Below are positions 22,625 through 33,801 of a stretch of 64,000 nt of DNA, one piece after another. Below the pieces are notes generated by a model. The model was not told the origin of the DNA, did not search any database, and saw only the letters and a list, made by a program, of their open reading frames with translations. Each line of letters begins with the position of its first letter. Within the stretch, counting starts at the first letter, position 1. Position numbers and translations under genes: made by a program. The stretch comes from Streptomyces durocortorensis (lineage in GTDB: Bacteria; Actinomycetota; Actinomycetes; Streptomycetales; Streptomycetaceae), in the NCBI RefSeq assembly GCF_031760065.1, contig NZ_CP134500.1, forward strand, positions 4,216,001 to 4,280,000, read 5' to 3'.

Positions 22625-23692
22625 GTGGCTACACAGCACCCTAGCTCCGCCCTGCATACCCCCGCACGCTCCGCCGCGTACCCGATGGCCAAGCCCGGCT
22701 ACGGGAAACGCACAGCACCGGACCAACTTCCCCGTGCGCGTGATGATTTCGCTTTGCTGCCGACGCGTGAGCGGTACGTCGCCGGGTTCGTCGACCACCT
22801 CCCCGAGGGCGCGGCGATGAGCGTGAAGCAGCTCGCCAAGCAGCTCCCGCTCTACGGGCAGCAGGCCATCTCCACCGCCCTGACAGCCCTGTCCGTCGCC
22901 GGGCACCTGCGACGCGTACGGTGCTCCGTCGGCGGCGCGGGCGACGAGACCCGCTGGGTCTACCGCACCTTCTGGTCCCGCACCGCCCGCGACAACGAGT
23001 GGTGGAGCACCTACCTTGCCACCGAGAAGGCCGCCCTGACCGCAGCCCCCGTACCCGTGGCTTCCGCCTTCGACGCGGCACCGCCGCCACTGTGGGCCCC
23101 GGCCGAGGCGCCGCCGTCCGACCCGGAGGGCCCCGACACGGAACAGGGCCCCGAACCCGCCGCCGTGCCGCACCAGCGCACCCCTGTCCAGGCACCGGAC
23201 ACCGAGCCCCCCGCGACAGCCCAGGCCTCCGAAGCAGGCCGGTCTCCCGCCTACCTCGCCCTGGCCCGCCTCGGCCGCGACGACCACCGCCTCGCCCTCT
23301 CCGCCGACGACTGCGCCGCCCTGGAAGGACTGGCGGCGCAATGGCTCGCCCGGGGCGTCACCATCGACTACCTGACCAGCGCCCTCACCGCAGGGCTGCC
23401 AGCCAGGGTCGACAGCCCTCTCGGCTTCGTCCGCCGCCGCCTCACCGACAAGATCCCACCCCGACTTCCCACCGAGGACGCCCGACCCGCCGCCCTCGCC
23501 CCGCCTCGCCGCCTCCTCATGGAATGCACCGACTGCGGACGTCCCGGTCGGCCGGAGGTCCTTCCCGACGGTCTCTGCCGCGCCTGCCGCGAGACCCACT
23601 CCCGCGGCGAAGGGAACTCGCCCCGCCCCGCCGAGACCGTCGACGTCAAGGCGCACATGAGCAACCTCCGCGACCTGCTCAAACCCGTCTGA
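22625..23692 (+). CDS. Winged-helix plus zinc-knuckle DNA-binding protein, copy A
   Basis: The 355-residue product has an N-terminal MAKPGYGK motif, a winged-helix part at about 40-120 (RERYVAGFVDHLPEGAAMSV, then LAKQLPLYGQQAI and LSVAGHLRRVRC), a Pro/Glu-rich linker, a second helical domain (SPAYLALARLG, then WLARGVTIDYLTSALTAGLP), and a C-terminal CxxC pair (CTDCGRPGRPE, then GLCRAC). It is a full-length paralog of the gene at 56485-57663. The GTG at 22625 matches the start of the paralog. The wing suggests sequence-specific binding, perhaps to the conserved leader in front of it. The protein is related to MarR-like or helix-turn-helix proteins in overall look only. The biological role is unknown. 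Confidence 0.8.
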   Translation: MATQHPSSALHTPARSAAYPMAKPGYGKRTAPDQLPRARDDFALLPTRERYVAGFVDHLPEGAAMSVKQLAKQLPLYGQQAISTALTALSVAGHLRRVRCSVGGAGDETRWVYRTFWSRTARDNEWWSTYLATEKAALTAAPVPVASAFDAAPPPLWAPAEAPPSDPEGPDTEQGPEPAAVPHQRTPVQAPDTEPPATAQASEAGRSPAYLALARLGRDDHRLALSADDCAALEGLAAQWLARGVTIDYLTSALTAGLPARVDSPLGFVRRRLTDKIPPRLPTEDARPAALAPPRRLLMECTDCGRPGRPEVLPDGLCRACRETHSRGEGNSPRPAETVDVKAHMSNLRDLLKPV

Positions 23693-23792
23693 CCTCGCCT
23701 CGACGAGCCGATTCGTCATGCAGGTCCGCGAAGTCGATCGTGCCGGGGCTCGATGCCTGGGCGCAGTACCTCGCGGCGCTGCCCGGAGCCGG

Positions 23793-24257
23793 TCAGTCGG
23801 GCTGCTTCTCCATGTGCGTGAGGACGCGGTTCGCGATGTGGGAGAGGGTGTCCAGCTCCTCCTGGGTGAGGGCGTCGATGAACAGCCGGCGGACATGCTC
23901 GACGTGCAGGGGGGCGGCGTCCTCGATCGCCTTCCGGCCGGCCGGAGTGGCGATGATGAACGCTCCGCGTCCGTCGTCGGGGCAGTCCTCCTTGGTCACC
24001 AGTCCGCGCTTCGCCATCCGCCCCACCTGGTGGGACATGCGGCTCTTCTCCCACTCCACCAGCTTGGTCAGGTCCATGAAGCGCATCCGTCCGCCGGCCT
24101 CGGTGAGTTTGGCCAACACGATGTAGTCGGAGGGGGACATGCGGGAGTCGGCCTGTACCTGGCGTGAGAGTCGCCCGATGAGCTTCTCCTGCATGCGGAT
24201 GAAGCTGTCCCAGGCGGCCTGCTGCTCCGGGGTCAGCCAGTGTGGCGGTGCGTCCAT
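23793..24257 (-). CDS. MarR family regulator
   Basis: The 154-residue protein shows the MarR winged helix: MSPSDYIVLAKLTEAGG, then MRFMDLTKLVEWEKSRMSHQ, then RGLVTKEDCPDDGRGAFI with the wing. The ATG at 24257 is preferred over the longer in-frame start because it gives the usual MarR length. It is divergent from an isochorismatase-family hydrolase gene, with 205 bases between the starts. Two small inverted repeats overlap the promoter of that gene, so it is probably its repressor. Ligands of this subfamily are often phenolics or electrophiles, which I cannot confirm here. Confidence 0.88.
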   Translation of the reverse strand: MDAPPHWLTPEQQAAWDSFIRMQEKLIGRLSRQVQADSRMSPSDYIVLAKLTEAGGRMRFMDLTKLVEWEKSRMSHQVGRMAKRGLVTKEDCPDDGRGAFIIATPAGRKAIEDAAPLHVEHVRRLFIDALTQEELDTLSHIANRVLTHMEKQPD

Positions 24258-24372
24258 GCGTGGAGCGTAGCGAGGCGGTCGGCGGCTCGGCCATCGCCTG
24301 GGCGGGGCCGGCTCCCGCATCGGGCGATCGGGCCTCCGTGCGCCTCGGCAAATCGACTGTCTCAATGGGTAG

Positions 24373-24414
24373 TTGACGCATCAATCATTGGTCCCTAGTG
24401 TGGATGACACGTCA
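24373..24414 (+). promoter_or_regulatory. Promoter of the hydrolase gene with overlapping MarR boxes
   Basis: A -35-like TTGACG (24373-24378) and a -10-like TAGTGT (24396-24401) are 17 bases apart. The -35 lies in TTGA-CGCA-TCAA (24373-24384), and TGAC-AC-GTCA lies at 24405-24414 near the expected start site. Both repeats suit occlusion by the divergent MarR protein. Confidence 0.55.
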
Positions 24415-24462
24415 ACTAAACCGTTGCGGCGGGTACACGTGAAGCTCCAGAAGGGGAATCCC

Positions 24463-25119
24463 ATGAGCACCCAGAACAAGTCCGGACTCGACGCGCTGCT
24501 GACGCCGGAGGAGAGCGTCCTGGTACTGATCGACCATCAGCCGTTCCAGTTCGCCAATCTGAACAGCCATGAGCCGACGATGATCGTCAACAATGTCGTC
24601 GGGCTCGCCAAGGCTGCCAAGGTCTACGACGTGCCGACGATCCTGACGACCGTACTGGAGGAGCGCGGCGGTCTGATCATCCAGGGCATCCAGGACGTGT
24701 TCCCGGAACAGAGGCCGATCGACCGGACCTTCATCAACACCTGGCAGGACGAGCGCGTCGTCGACGCCGTCAAGGCGACCGGGCGGAAGAAGCTGATCCT
24801 GGCCGGGCTCTGGACGGAGATCTGCCTGGCGATGCCGGCCATCCAGGCGGCGGGCGAGGGATTCGAGGTCTACGCCGTCACCGACGCGTCGGGGGGTGTC
24901 TCGGCCGAGGCCCATGACATGGCGGTGCGCCGCATGGTCCAGGCGGGCGTCGTGCCGATCACGTGGCTGGCCGTGATGGGCGAGTGGCAGCGCGACTGGG
25001 CCCGCGAGGAGACCATCCCGGGGGCCGCCGAGGTCCAGGCCCAGCACGGGGGCGCCACGGGTGTGGCCTTCGCCTGGGAGACGCAGCTCCTCGCCGGGCG
25101 TGCCCGGAGCGGTGTCTGA
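24463..25119 (+). CDS. Isochorismatase-family cysteine hydrolase (YcaC-like)
   Basis: The 218-residue enzyme has the catalytic Asp in VLVLIDHQPFQF near residue 22 and the nucleophile Cys in LAGLWTEICLAMPA, near residue 124. The overall layout matches YcaC-like amidohydrolases, which act on small amides or pyrazinamide-like compounds, with a middle DVFPEQRPIDRT loop. The ATG at 24463 follows AAGGGG. It lies divergent to a MarR gene, and the promoter carries likely MarR sites, so induction by a small molecule is probable. The substrate is not known. Confidence 0.85.
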   Translation: MSTQNKSGLDALLTPEESVLVLIDHQPFQFANLNSHEPTMIVNNVVGLAKAAKVYDVPTILTTVLEERGGLIIQGIQDVFPEQRPIDRTFINTWQDERVVDAVKATGRKKLILAGLWTEICLAMPAIQAAGEGFEVYAVTDASGGVSAEAHDMAVRRMVQAGVVPITWLAVMGEWQRDWAREETIPGAAEVQAQHGGATGVAFAWETQLLAGRARSGV

Positions 25120-25314
25120 CGTCGAGGCGGAACCGAGGACGAGCACCGTCCTGGCCAGGGCCGTGCGGACGGAAGACGGGTCGGAAGGCCCCGGACCGGG
25201 TTCGGCCCCGGACCGGTCCGGGGTTCGGTCCCGGGTCGGCCCCGGCCCCGGTCCGGTTCGGTCCCGGTCCGGTTCGGTCCCGGTCCCGGCGGGGCGCCGC
25301 CTAGGGTGGTGGCC
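25120..25314. repeat. GC-rich tandem repeats (GGTTCGGTCCCGGTCC type)
   Basis: From about 25186 to 25300 imperfect copies of a CCGGTTCGGTCCCGG unit of about 15-16 bases follow each other, many self-complementary. They lie between the hydrolase stop and the methyltransferase start and could form a terminator. I see no gene. Confidence 0.55.
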
Positions 25315-26037
25315 ATGACCGCTCCCGACCCCTCGCCCGACTTCCTGCACGCCACCCGGGCCTCGTACGACACCATGGCGCCCGCCTATGTCGATTTCAC
25401 CCGAGGTGAGTTGGTGGCCAAGCCCCTTGAGCGCGGGCTGCTGACCGCCTTCGCCGAGCTGGTGGCGAGGGACGGCGGCGGGCTCCCGCTGGCCGACGTC
25501 GGCTGCGGCACGGGCCGGGTGACCGGGTATCTGCACGGACTCGGGCTGGGGCTCGACGTGTTCGGGATCGACCTCGCCCCACAGATGCTGGCCGAGGCGC
25601 GGAAGGACCACCCCGGGCTGCGCTTCGAGGAGGGGTCCATGCTGGGCCTCGCGCTGCCGGACGCGTCATTGGGCGGGCTGCTCGCCTGGTACTCGACGAT
25701 CCACGTCCCGGACGAGGAACTGCCGCGCGCCTTCGCGGAGTTCCACCGGGTGCTGGCCCCCGGCGGCTACGTACAGCTCGGCTTCCAGGTCGGGGACGAT
25801 CCGCTGCGGCTGACGGAGGCGTGGGGCATGGAGATCTCGCTCGTCTTCCACCGGCGGCGGCCGGAGCGGGTGGCCGAACTGCTGCGGGACGCGGGCCTGG
25901 AGGTGGTGTCCCGGGTGTGGCGGGAGCGGGAGACGGACGGGCCGTTCCCGGAGCGGGCACCGCAGGGGTTCGTCCTCGCGCGCAGGCCGATTGTCAGTGG
26001 CGGCTGTGAGTATGGGAACACCAGCACAGCGGATTGA
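25315..26037 (+). CDS. Class I SAM-dependent methyltransferase
   Basis: The 240-residue protein has an N-terminal YDTMAPAYVDF motif, SAM motif I LADVGCGTGRVTGYL near residue 60, an acidic strand (VFGIDLAPQMLAEAR), and motif IV-like LAWYSTIHVPDEELP with APGGYVQLGF after it. This is the Methyltransf_11/25 type used on small molecules. The ATG at 25315 gives the normal length; a second ATG nine bases earlier is possible. The substrate is unknown. It is followed by the DUF4259 gene 10 bases downstream. Confidence 0.85.
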   Translation: MTAPDPSPDFLHATRASYDTMAPAYVDFTRGELVAKPLERGLLTAFAELVARDGGGLPLADVGCGTGRVTGYLHGLGLGLDVFGIDLAPQMLAEARKDHPGLRFEEGSMLGLALPDASLGGLLAWYSTIHVPDEELPRAFAEFHRVLAPGGYVQLGFQVGDDPLRLTEAWGMEISLVFHRRRPERVAELLRDAGLEVVSRVWRERETDGPFPERAPQGFVLARRPIVSGGCEYGNTSTAD

Positions 26038-26047
26038 GGGGGACCCC

Positions 26048-26461
26048 ATGGGCGCTTGGGACATCGGCCACTTCGACAACGACACCGCCGCCGACTTCGG
26101 CGGACGGGTCGACGACGCGGAGCCCGGGAAGAAGGCGGACGTGCTCCGGGACGTCCTGACCGCCGTGGCGGACACCGGGCCGGAGGACTATGTGGACGGC
26201 GGGGAGGAGGCGGTGGCCGCCGCCGCGCTGATCGCCGCCCAGTGCCCCGGCGGCGAGCCCGTCACCACGCCGTACGGCCCCAAGGCCTCCCTGCCCCCGC
26301 TCCCCGCCGACCTGCGCCCCCTGGCCGTCCGCGCCCTGGACCGCCTCACCGCGAAGAACGCCGAGCCACTGGACCTGTGGGCGGACGCCGGGGCGGACGA
26401 GCAGTGGCTGGCGGGGATAGCCGAGCTGCGGGCAGTGCTGGTGGCGGCGTCGGGGGAGTAG
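26048..26461 (+). CDS. DUF4259 domain protein
   Basis: The 137-residue product begins MGAWDIGHFDNDTAADFGG, the hallmark of DUF4259, and continues with the acidic and Ala-rich segments of the family (YVDGGEEAVAAAALIAAQ). GAGGGGGA precedes the ATG. The function of the family is unknown; members are small soluble proteins common in actinomycetes. It probably shares a transcript with the upstream methyltransferase. Confidence 0.85.
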   Translation: MGAWDIGHFDNDTAADFGGRVDDAEPGKKADVLRDVLTAVADTGPEDYVDGGEEAVAAAALIAAQCPGGEPVTTPYGPKASLPPLPADLRPLAVRALDRLTAKNAEPLDLWADAGADEQWLAGIAELRAVLVAASGE

Positions 26462-26471
26462 CGCCGCGTCC

Positions 26472-26606
26472 TCAGCGTTTCGGGCTGCCCGCGCGCACGA
26501 TCTCATCGACGTCCAGGGAGACTTCGGCGCCGATCGACGCGGGCAGAGGGGCCTCCTGGCTTTCCAGCTCATCGTCACAGGGGTGCTCGACTGCTGCTGC
26601 AGACAT
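26472..26606 (-). CDS. Orphan 44-residue peptide
   Basis: The peptide reads MSAAAVEHPCDDELESQEAP and ends in SLDVDEIVRAGSPKR, with a single Cys near the N-terminus and an acidic middle. AGGAGG sits 7 bases before the ATG, which strongly supports translation. It lies downstream of the serC terminator, so it needs its own promoter; a perfect palindrome TGGCATATGCCA lies 71 bases upstream (26677-26688). No modifying enzyme is adjacent. It may be a small regulatory protein or a peptide precursor. I do not recognise a family. Confidence 0.55.
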   Translation of the reverse strand: MSAAAVEHPCDDELESQEAPLPASIGAEVSLDVDEIVRAGSPKR

Positions 26607-26676
26607 TGCGGGCCTCCTGGAATGGGCTGGTGTCGAGGCCGTCATCGTAGGGCGGGGCAGCCCGACACCGCGCTTC

Positions 26677-26688
26677 TGGCATATGCCA
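26677..26688. promoter_or_regulatory. Perfect 12-base palindrome upstream of the 44-residue peptide
   Basis: TGGCATATGCCA is exactly symmetric and unusually AT-containing for this region. It lies between the serC terminator and the peptide gene, a plausible place for an operator. Confidence 0.4.
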
Positions 26689-26708
26689 CCCGGTCGAGGG
26701 AAGCAGAA

Positions 26709-26741
26709 ACGGCCCGGCACACCACGCGGGTGCCGGGCCGT
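26709..26741 (-). terminator. Rho-independent terminator of serC
   Basis: A 12-bp stem (ACGGCCCGGCAC at 26709-26720, complement at 26730-26741) is followed, in the minus-strand sense, by TTTCTGCTT. It lies 25 bases past the serC stop. Confidence 0.85.
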
Positions 26742-26766
26742 CTCCGTACAGTCGGGAACCGGGAAG

Positions 26767-29241
<2,475 letters not shown>

Positions 29242-29245
<4 letters not shown>

Positions 29246-30528
29246 GCGGGGCCTCCGAAACTTCCGGGTCTGCCGAGGGCGGGCGTGGGCGTGAAGGTCA
29301 CCGGCAGGTCCGTCAGACCGCGCAGCCACGGTGACGGGCGGCGCGTGAGCTGCTCGGCGGGGACGGCGAGGTCCACGTCCGGCAGCCGGTCGAGCAGGAC
29401 CTCGATGCCGGTACGGGCGATGACCTCGGCGGTCTCCTGGGCCGGGAACGGGCAGCGGTGCTCGCCGTGGCCGAAGGAGAGGAAGGCGTTGTTGCCGCCG
29501 GTCAGCGTCGAGCCGTCGGTCCGCACCTGGGGGTCCCCGTTGGCGGCGGCGAGGCCGAGGAGCAGCAGGTCACCGGCGCGGATGTGGCGGCCGCCGAGAT
29601 GGGTGTCGCGGGAGGCCCAGCGGCCCGCCACGTTCTGGGTCGGGGTGTCCTCCCAGAGGACTTCGTTCATCGCCTCGGCGACGCTGTGCCGCCCGCCGGA
29701 GAGCGAGGCGGCGAACCGGTCGTCGGTGAGCATCAGGCGCAGCGAGTTCCCCATCCAGTCGGCGGTCGGCTGGTGCCCGGCCGCCATCATCACCATGAGG
29801 TCCTGGGCGACCTCCTCGTCGGTGAAGCCGCCGCGGTCGGCGATCATCCGGCTCGCCACGTCGTCGCCGGGCTCGGCGTGCTTGTCGGCCAGCAGCCGGA
29901 ACATCGAGGTGGCCAGGTGCTGCTGCCCGGCGAGCGCCCGCTCGCGGCCGTCGATCATGTCGTTGATCGCGCCGACCAGGGGGTGCGCCTCCGCGTCGGA
30001 GAAGCCGTAGATCCTGGCCAGCACGAGGGCGGGGAGCAGCTTGGCGTACTCCGCGATGATGTCCACCGAGCCCTTGGTGCAGAACCGGTCGATCAGCTCG
30101 TCCGCGAACTCCTCCGCGTAGCGCTTCAGGGAGAACGGGTCGACGCCCTCCAGCGCGTTGCTGATCATCATCGCCCGGACGCTGTGGCGCTCGCCGACCG
30201 TGTAGAGGATCGAGGGCTGCTTGCGCCCGATCATCGGCAGCAGCGGCCAGTCGTCGGGGATGCGGTCCCACTGGTTCCACAGGTCGGAGTCCCGGCTGAA
30301 GAGGACCGGGTCGCCGGTGACCTGGTGCAGTTCGCGGTAGCCGAGGATCAGCCAGGCGGGCACGTCCCCGTCGAGCACGACCGGGGCGACGGCGCCGTGG
30401 TCGCGCCGCATGTCCCGGTAGAGCTGGACGGGGTCGCTCTGGAAGCGGGGCCCGGACAGGGGTACGGACCCGTGGGTGACGGGGCAGCCGGAGGTGGCGG
30501 TGCCGGTGGTGCCGGAGGTGGTCGTCAC
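29242..30528 (-). CDS. Cytochrome P450 lacking ExxR, CYP157-like
   Basis: The 428-residue protein has the heme loop FGHGEHRCPF with Cys at 359, but the K-helix motif is EVLW at 289-292, so the Arg of ExxR is missing. The I-helix reads AGHQPT (250-255) where AGHETT is usual, so the acid-alcohol pair for oxygen activation is also altered. These exceptions match the CYP157 family, which is known for lacking ExxR. It overlaps the cvnD gene (GTGA) and the second P450 gene (ATGA). It may bind heme yet work atypically or need its partner P450. Confidence 0.9.
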
Positions 30529-31199
30529 GGGGCGGGCTCCGGGGTCGGTCCGGCAGCCGCCAGGGCCGCGTCGGCCAGGGCCCCTGCGGGGACGGCCGCC
30601 TCGGGGGCGCGCAGGCGGGCGGCGGACAGCGCGGCCAGGTGCTCGACGAGCGTGATGAGCACGTACTTGCTGGAGGACCGGTCGCGTGCGTCGCACTCCA
30701 CCAGCGGTACGTCCTCCGAGAGGTCCAGGGCCTCGCGGATCTGCTGCTCGCTGTGGAGCGGGCCGCCGAAGTCGTTGCACGCCACGATGAACGGCGTGCC
30801 GTGGTGCTCCAGGCGGTCGATGGCATACCAGGAGTCGGCGAGCCGACGGGTGTCGACGAGGACGACCGCGCCGAGCGTGCCGGAGAACAGCCGGTCCCAC
30901 AGGAACCAGAACCGCTCCTGTCCGGGCGCGCCGAAGAGGTACAGCACGGACCGTTCGTCGAGCGTGATGCGGCCGAAGTCGAACGCCACGGTGGTGGACG
31001 TCTTGGCCTGCACGCCGTCGAGGTGGTCGACGGCCTCGCCCGCGCGGGTCATCGTCTCCTCCGTGTTGAGCGGACGGATCTCGCTCACGGATCGGACCAT
31101 GGTGGTCTTGCCGACGCCGAAGCCGCCGACGACAACGATCTTGAGTCCGTTGTCGGCCGTCGAGCTCAGGGCGGCGCGGTCAGAGGTTGCGGAGTCCAA
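30525..31199 (-). CDS. cvnD: Conservon small GTPase (CvnD/MglA-like)
   Basis: The 224-residue product has the P-loop GGFGVGKTTMV, the switch II-like LFGAPGQERFWFLW and the base-specificity ACNDF in place of NKxD, as usual for conservon GTPases. It should work with CvnA-C at the membrane in a G-protein-like signalling complex. The start is uncertain: a TTG at 31199 gives the family-like N-terminus (DSATSDRAAL) and overlaps the cvnC end by 20 bases, while a GTG at 31247 would add 16 residues. The gene ends in GTGA overlap with the P450 gene. Confidence 0.88.
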   Translation of the reverse strand: MDSATSDRAALSSTADNGLKIVVVGGFGVGKTTMVRSVSEIRPLNTEETMTRAGEAVDHLDGVQAKTSTTVAFDFGRITLDERSVLYLFGAPGQERFWFLWDRLFSGTLGAVVLVDTRRLADSWYAIDRLEHHGTPFIVACNDFGGPLHSEQQIREALDLSEDVPLVECDARDRSSSKYVLITLVEHLAALSAARLRAPEAAVPAGALADAALAAAGPTPEPAP

Positions 31200-31551
31200 C
31201 GAGCACCTGTTCCAGGATGTCGGGGTCGGGGAGCCGGTCCGCGACACGGGCGGTACGGGGGTGGCGGGCGCTGACCCGGCCGGTGTCGAGCAGGTCGCAC
31301 AGCATGATGCGAACGATGCTGACGGGCAGGTTCAGGCTCGCGGCGATCTCGACGACGGCGGTCGGGCCCTGGCACATCCGCAGGATCGCGACGTGCTCCG
31401 ACTGCATGCCGGGGGCCGGGTCGCACTCGGCGACGACGAGCGTCACCAGGTCGAAGGCGGCCGAATCGGAACGGCTGCGGCCCCCGGTGAGGGTGTACAG
31501 CCGGTCCGGATCGTCGTCGCGGCCCGGGCGCGGGCGGGGCGCCGTCGTCAT
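31180..31551 (-). CDS. cvnC: Conservon DUF742 protein (CvnC)
   Basis: The 123-residue protein matches DUF742: an N-terminal LYTLTGGRSRSDSAAFDLVT, then PAPGMQSEHVAILRMCQGPT and AEIAASLNLP-like helix-turn-helix-shaped part (VEIAASLNLPVSIVRIMLCD). DUF742 is the third member of conservons and is thought to interact with CvnB and CvnD. The ATG overlaps the cvnB stop by 4 bases. Confidence 0.93.
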   Translation of the reverse strand: MTTAPRPRPGRDDDPDRLYTLTGGRSRSDSAAFDLVTLVVAECDPAPGMQSEHVAILRMCQGPTAVVEIAASLNLPVSIVRIMLCDLLDTGRVSARHPRTARVADRLPDPDILEQVLVGLRNL

Positions 31552-31970
31552 ACGGCCGTGCCCTCCGCCACGGGTGCGCGCGGCGGGGCGACCAGGTGCT
31601 CGCCGAGCTGTTCGACGAGCTCGCTCATGTTGTGGCCGACGAGGCCCACGTCGGAGTCCTCGTCGGCGACGACGGCGAGGTGGGCACCGGCGCCCGCCTC
31701 GACGATGAACAGCACGCCGCCGTAGAACTCGGTCATCGCGGACCGTACGCCGCCGGTGCCGTCACCGAACTCGATGGACGCGCCGTGCGAGAGGCTCTGG
31801 ATTCCGGCGGAGATCGCGGCCAGCTGGTCGGCCTGGTCGACGGAGAGCTCGGGGGTGCGGCACAGCTTGAGGCCGTCGCGGGACAGGACGAGGGCGTGGC
31901 GGGTGCCGGGGGTGCGGTCGAGCAGCCCCTCCAGCAGCCAGTTGAGCTTCTCGTCGGTGGTCGCGGTCAT
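31548..31970 (-). CDS. cvnB: Conservon Roadblock/LC7 protein (CvnB)
   Basis: The 140-residue product has the Roadblock/LC7 pattern: LNWLLEGLLDRTPGTRHALV, then SRDGLKLCRTPEL and ISAGIQSLSHGASIEFG. Such proteins regulate Ras-like GTPases, here the product of the downstream gene. Both ends overlap neighbours by 4 bases, which shows the tight operon. Confidence 0.93.
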   Translation of the reverse strand: MTATTDEKLNWLLEGLLDRTPGTRHALVLSRDGLKLCRTPELSVDQADQLAAISAGIQSLSHGASIEFGDGTGGVRSAMTEFYGGVLFIVEAGAGAHLAVVADEDSDVGLVGHNMSELVEQLGEHLVAPPRAPVAEGTAV

Positions 31971-33535
31971 CGGGTGTTGCCTTCCGGGTGCGGGGAGTTG
32001 GCTCGTACCGCCCTGCTGAAGGTGCTGAAGCGTGCTGCCTGGACCTTCGGGTCGGTGGTGGTACGGGCCCGGGGGGTGTCGGCTTCGCCGGGGGCGGCGT
32101 TGCCGGTACGGGCTTCGGCGGCGGCCAGGGTGCGGCCGCGGCGGCGCTTGGGCAGACCGCTCTCGCCGAACGTGGGCACGCTGCCGGTGGATTCGGACGC
32201 GGACTCCGGGGAGCGTGCGGGCTCCGCCGCCGGGGGCAGGGGCGTGGAGGCGGTGTCATCGGAGGCGCCGTCCGGGGCGTTGCGGGCCGCGGGGGCGGAG
32301 TCGGCGGCGCCCGCGCCCTCGGCCGACGCGTGGGACGGCTCCGGCTCGGCGGGTGCGGTGGTGGCCGGGGCGGCCGGGAGCGTGGCAGCCGGCGTCCGTA
32401 CGGCCGGTGCGGGGGCGCGGGAGATGAGGTCCTGAGGGAGCATCATCAGCGCGCCGGTGCCGCCGCGCGCGGACGGCCGGAACGAGACCGTCAGCCCGTG
32501 CTTACGGGCCAGCCGACCGACGACGGCGAGGCCGAGGCGGGTGCCGGACAGGTTGGTGAGGTCCTGGTTCTCGGCGGAGACGGCCCGCTCGGCGCGGCGC
32601 AGCTGCACCTCGCTCATGACGAGCCCGCTGTCCTCGACGGTGATGACGATGCCCGCCGGGACCTCCTCCACGTAGACGTGGACCTCGGCGGTGGGCGGCG
32701 AGAAGTTGGCCGCGTTGTCGAGGAGTTCGGCGAGCGCGTGCATGACGCCCTCGGCCGCGTGACCGGCGATCGCGACATCGCTGGTGGAGTGGAGGCGGAC
32801 GCGCTGGTAGCTGCCGATCCGGCCCATCGCGCCGCGCAGGATCGACTCCATCACGATCGGCTTGGCCCAGCGGCGGCCGGAACGCGCCCCGGTCAGTACG
32901 GCGATGGAGTCGGCGAGCCGGCCCGCCTGGGCGGTGCGGTGGTCCAGGTACAGCAGGTCCCCGAGCACGGACTCGTCGGCGTGCCGGTGCTCCATCTCCC
33001 GCAGGTCGGCCAGCATGCTGGTGGCCAGGGCCTGCATCCGTCCGGCCGCGTTGGCGCAGGCGGCGACGGCCGCGGAGCGCTCGGTCTCGGCGCGGGTGGC
33101 ACGGGCGGTCAGCCGCTCGACGGTGGTGGTGAGGCGGTCCCGTTCGGCGGCGGCCTCGGCGCGGATGCGCTCGTTCTCGGCGCGGGCGTCGGCGGCGACC
33201 CGGGCGGTCTCGGCGGAGGCGACGGCCTTGATCCGGGCACTCTCGGCGGTGTAGCGCTGGGCTTCGGCCGCGGAGGCCGAGACCAGGCGTGAGGTCTCGG
33301 TGGTGAACCGCTGGGCGTCGGCGGCCCGCAGGGATCGCAGCGTCCGCGCGGTCCCCAGGGTGTGGACGGTGACGGCCGCGGCGACGCTCAGCAGTACGGC
33401 GGCGGCGCCCGCTCCCCATGCCAGCGGGGTCCGTACCGTGTCGGGGGCCGCGGCGACGGCCCACAGGGTCAGCGTGCCGGTTGCGACGGCCGAGATCAGC
33501 AGGGCGAGTGCGGTGGGCCGGTGTGAGGGGCGCAA
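31967..33535 (-). CDS. cvnA: Conservon sensor-like ATP-binding protein (CvnA)
   Basis: The 522-residue protein has two membrane segments near residues 6-28 and 39-60, a coiled-coil region rich in Ala, Glu and Arg to about 190, and a HATPase domain (NAANFSPPTAEVHVYVEEVP, then LSGTRLGLAVVGRLARKHGL). The Pro/Ala/Glu-rich C-terminal tail of about 150 residues is low complexity. It resembles a histidine kinase but lacks a clear phospho-acceptor His box, as is usual for CvnA. It heads the cvnA-B-C-D-P450-P450 transcript. The intergenic region of about 265 bases to the plus-strand dehydrogenase should hold the promoter. Confidence 0.92.
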   Translation of the reverse strand: MRPSHRPTALALLISAVATGTLTLWAVAAAPDTVRTPLAWGAGAAAVLLSVAAAVTVHTLGTARTLRSLRAADAQRFTTETSRLVSASAAEAQRYTAESARIKAVASAETARVAADARAENERIRAEAAAERDRLTTTVERLTARATRAETERSAAVAACANAAGRMQALATSMLADLREMEHRHADESVLGDLLYLDHRTAQAGRLADSIAVLTGARSGRRWAKPIVMESILRGAMGRIGSYQRVRLHSTSDVAIAGHAAEGVMHALAELLDNAANFSPPTAEVHVYVEEVPAGIVITVEDSGLVMSEVQLRRAERAVSAENQDLTNLSGTRLGLAVVGRLARKHGLTVSFRPSARGGTGALMMLPQDLISRAPAPAVRTPAATLPAAPATTAPAEPEPSHASAEGAGAADSAPAARNAPDGASDDTASTPLPPAAEPARSPESASESTGSVPTFGESGLPKRRRGRTLAAAEARTGNAAPGEADTPRARTTTDPKVQAARFSTFSRAVRANSPHPEGNTR

Positions 33536-33801
33536 TCGGAGTCCTCGGTGGCGGACGTGCGGGGCGGGGCGGGGCGGTACGGGGTGGGCAAGGCGAAACC
33601 GTACCGGTCAAATCCGGACAGTTCGCCACGGGTGTGGGCGATCATGCACAACTGGAGCTGACAATTCCTGCTCAAGTCTTGGTCACTATAGGAGACTTGA
33701 CGGTCTGTTTGGGAAGATCTTGTGGGCTTTTTTGTGAGGCTTGCCCGCCTTTACCCGACCGCATCCCAAGAGTTCATCTGTACCGACGGCATGCTGAAGC
33801 C

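Noticed and set aside
26472..26606. The 44-residue peptide as an FxLD-type lanthipeptide precursor
   Set aside because: It lacks the FxLD motif and a Ser/Cys-rich core, and no lanthionine synthetase is near. It is kept as an orphan peptide only.
33536..33801. A strong promoter or riboswitch in the cvnA/dehydrogenase gap
   Set aside because: Only a TATAGG-like hexamer near 33690 is visible, and I could not find a matching -35 or a conserved fold.
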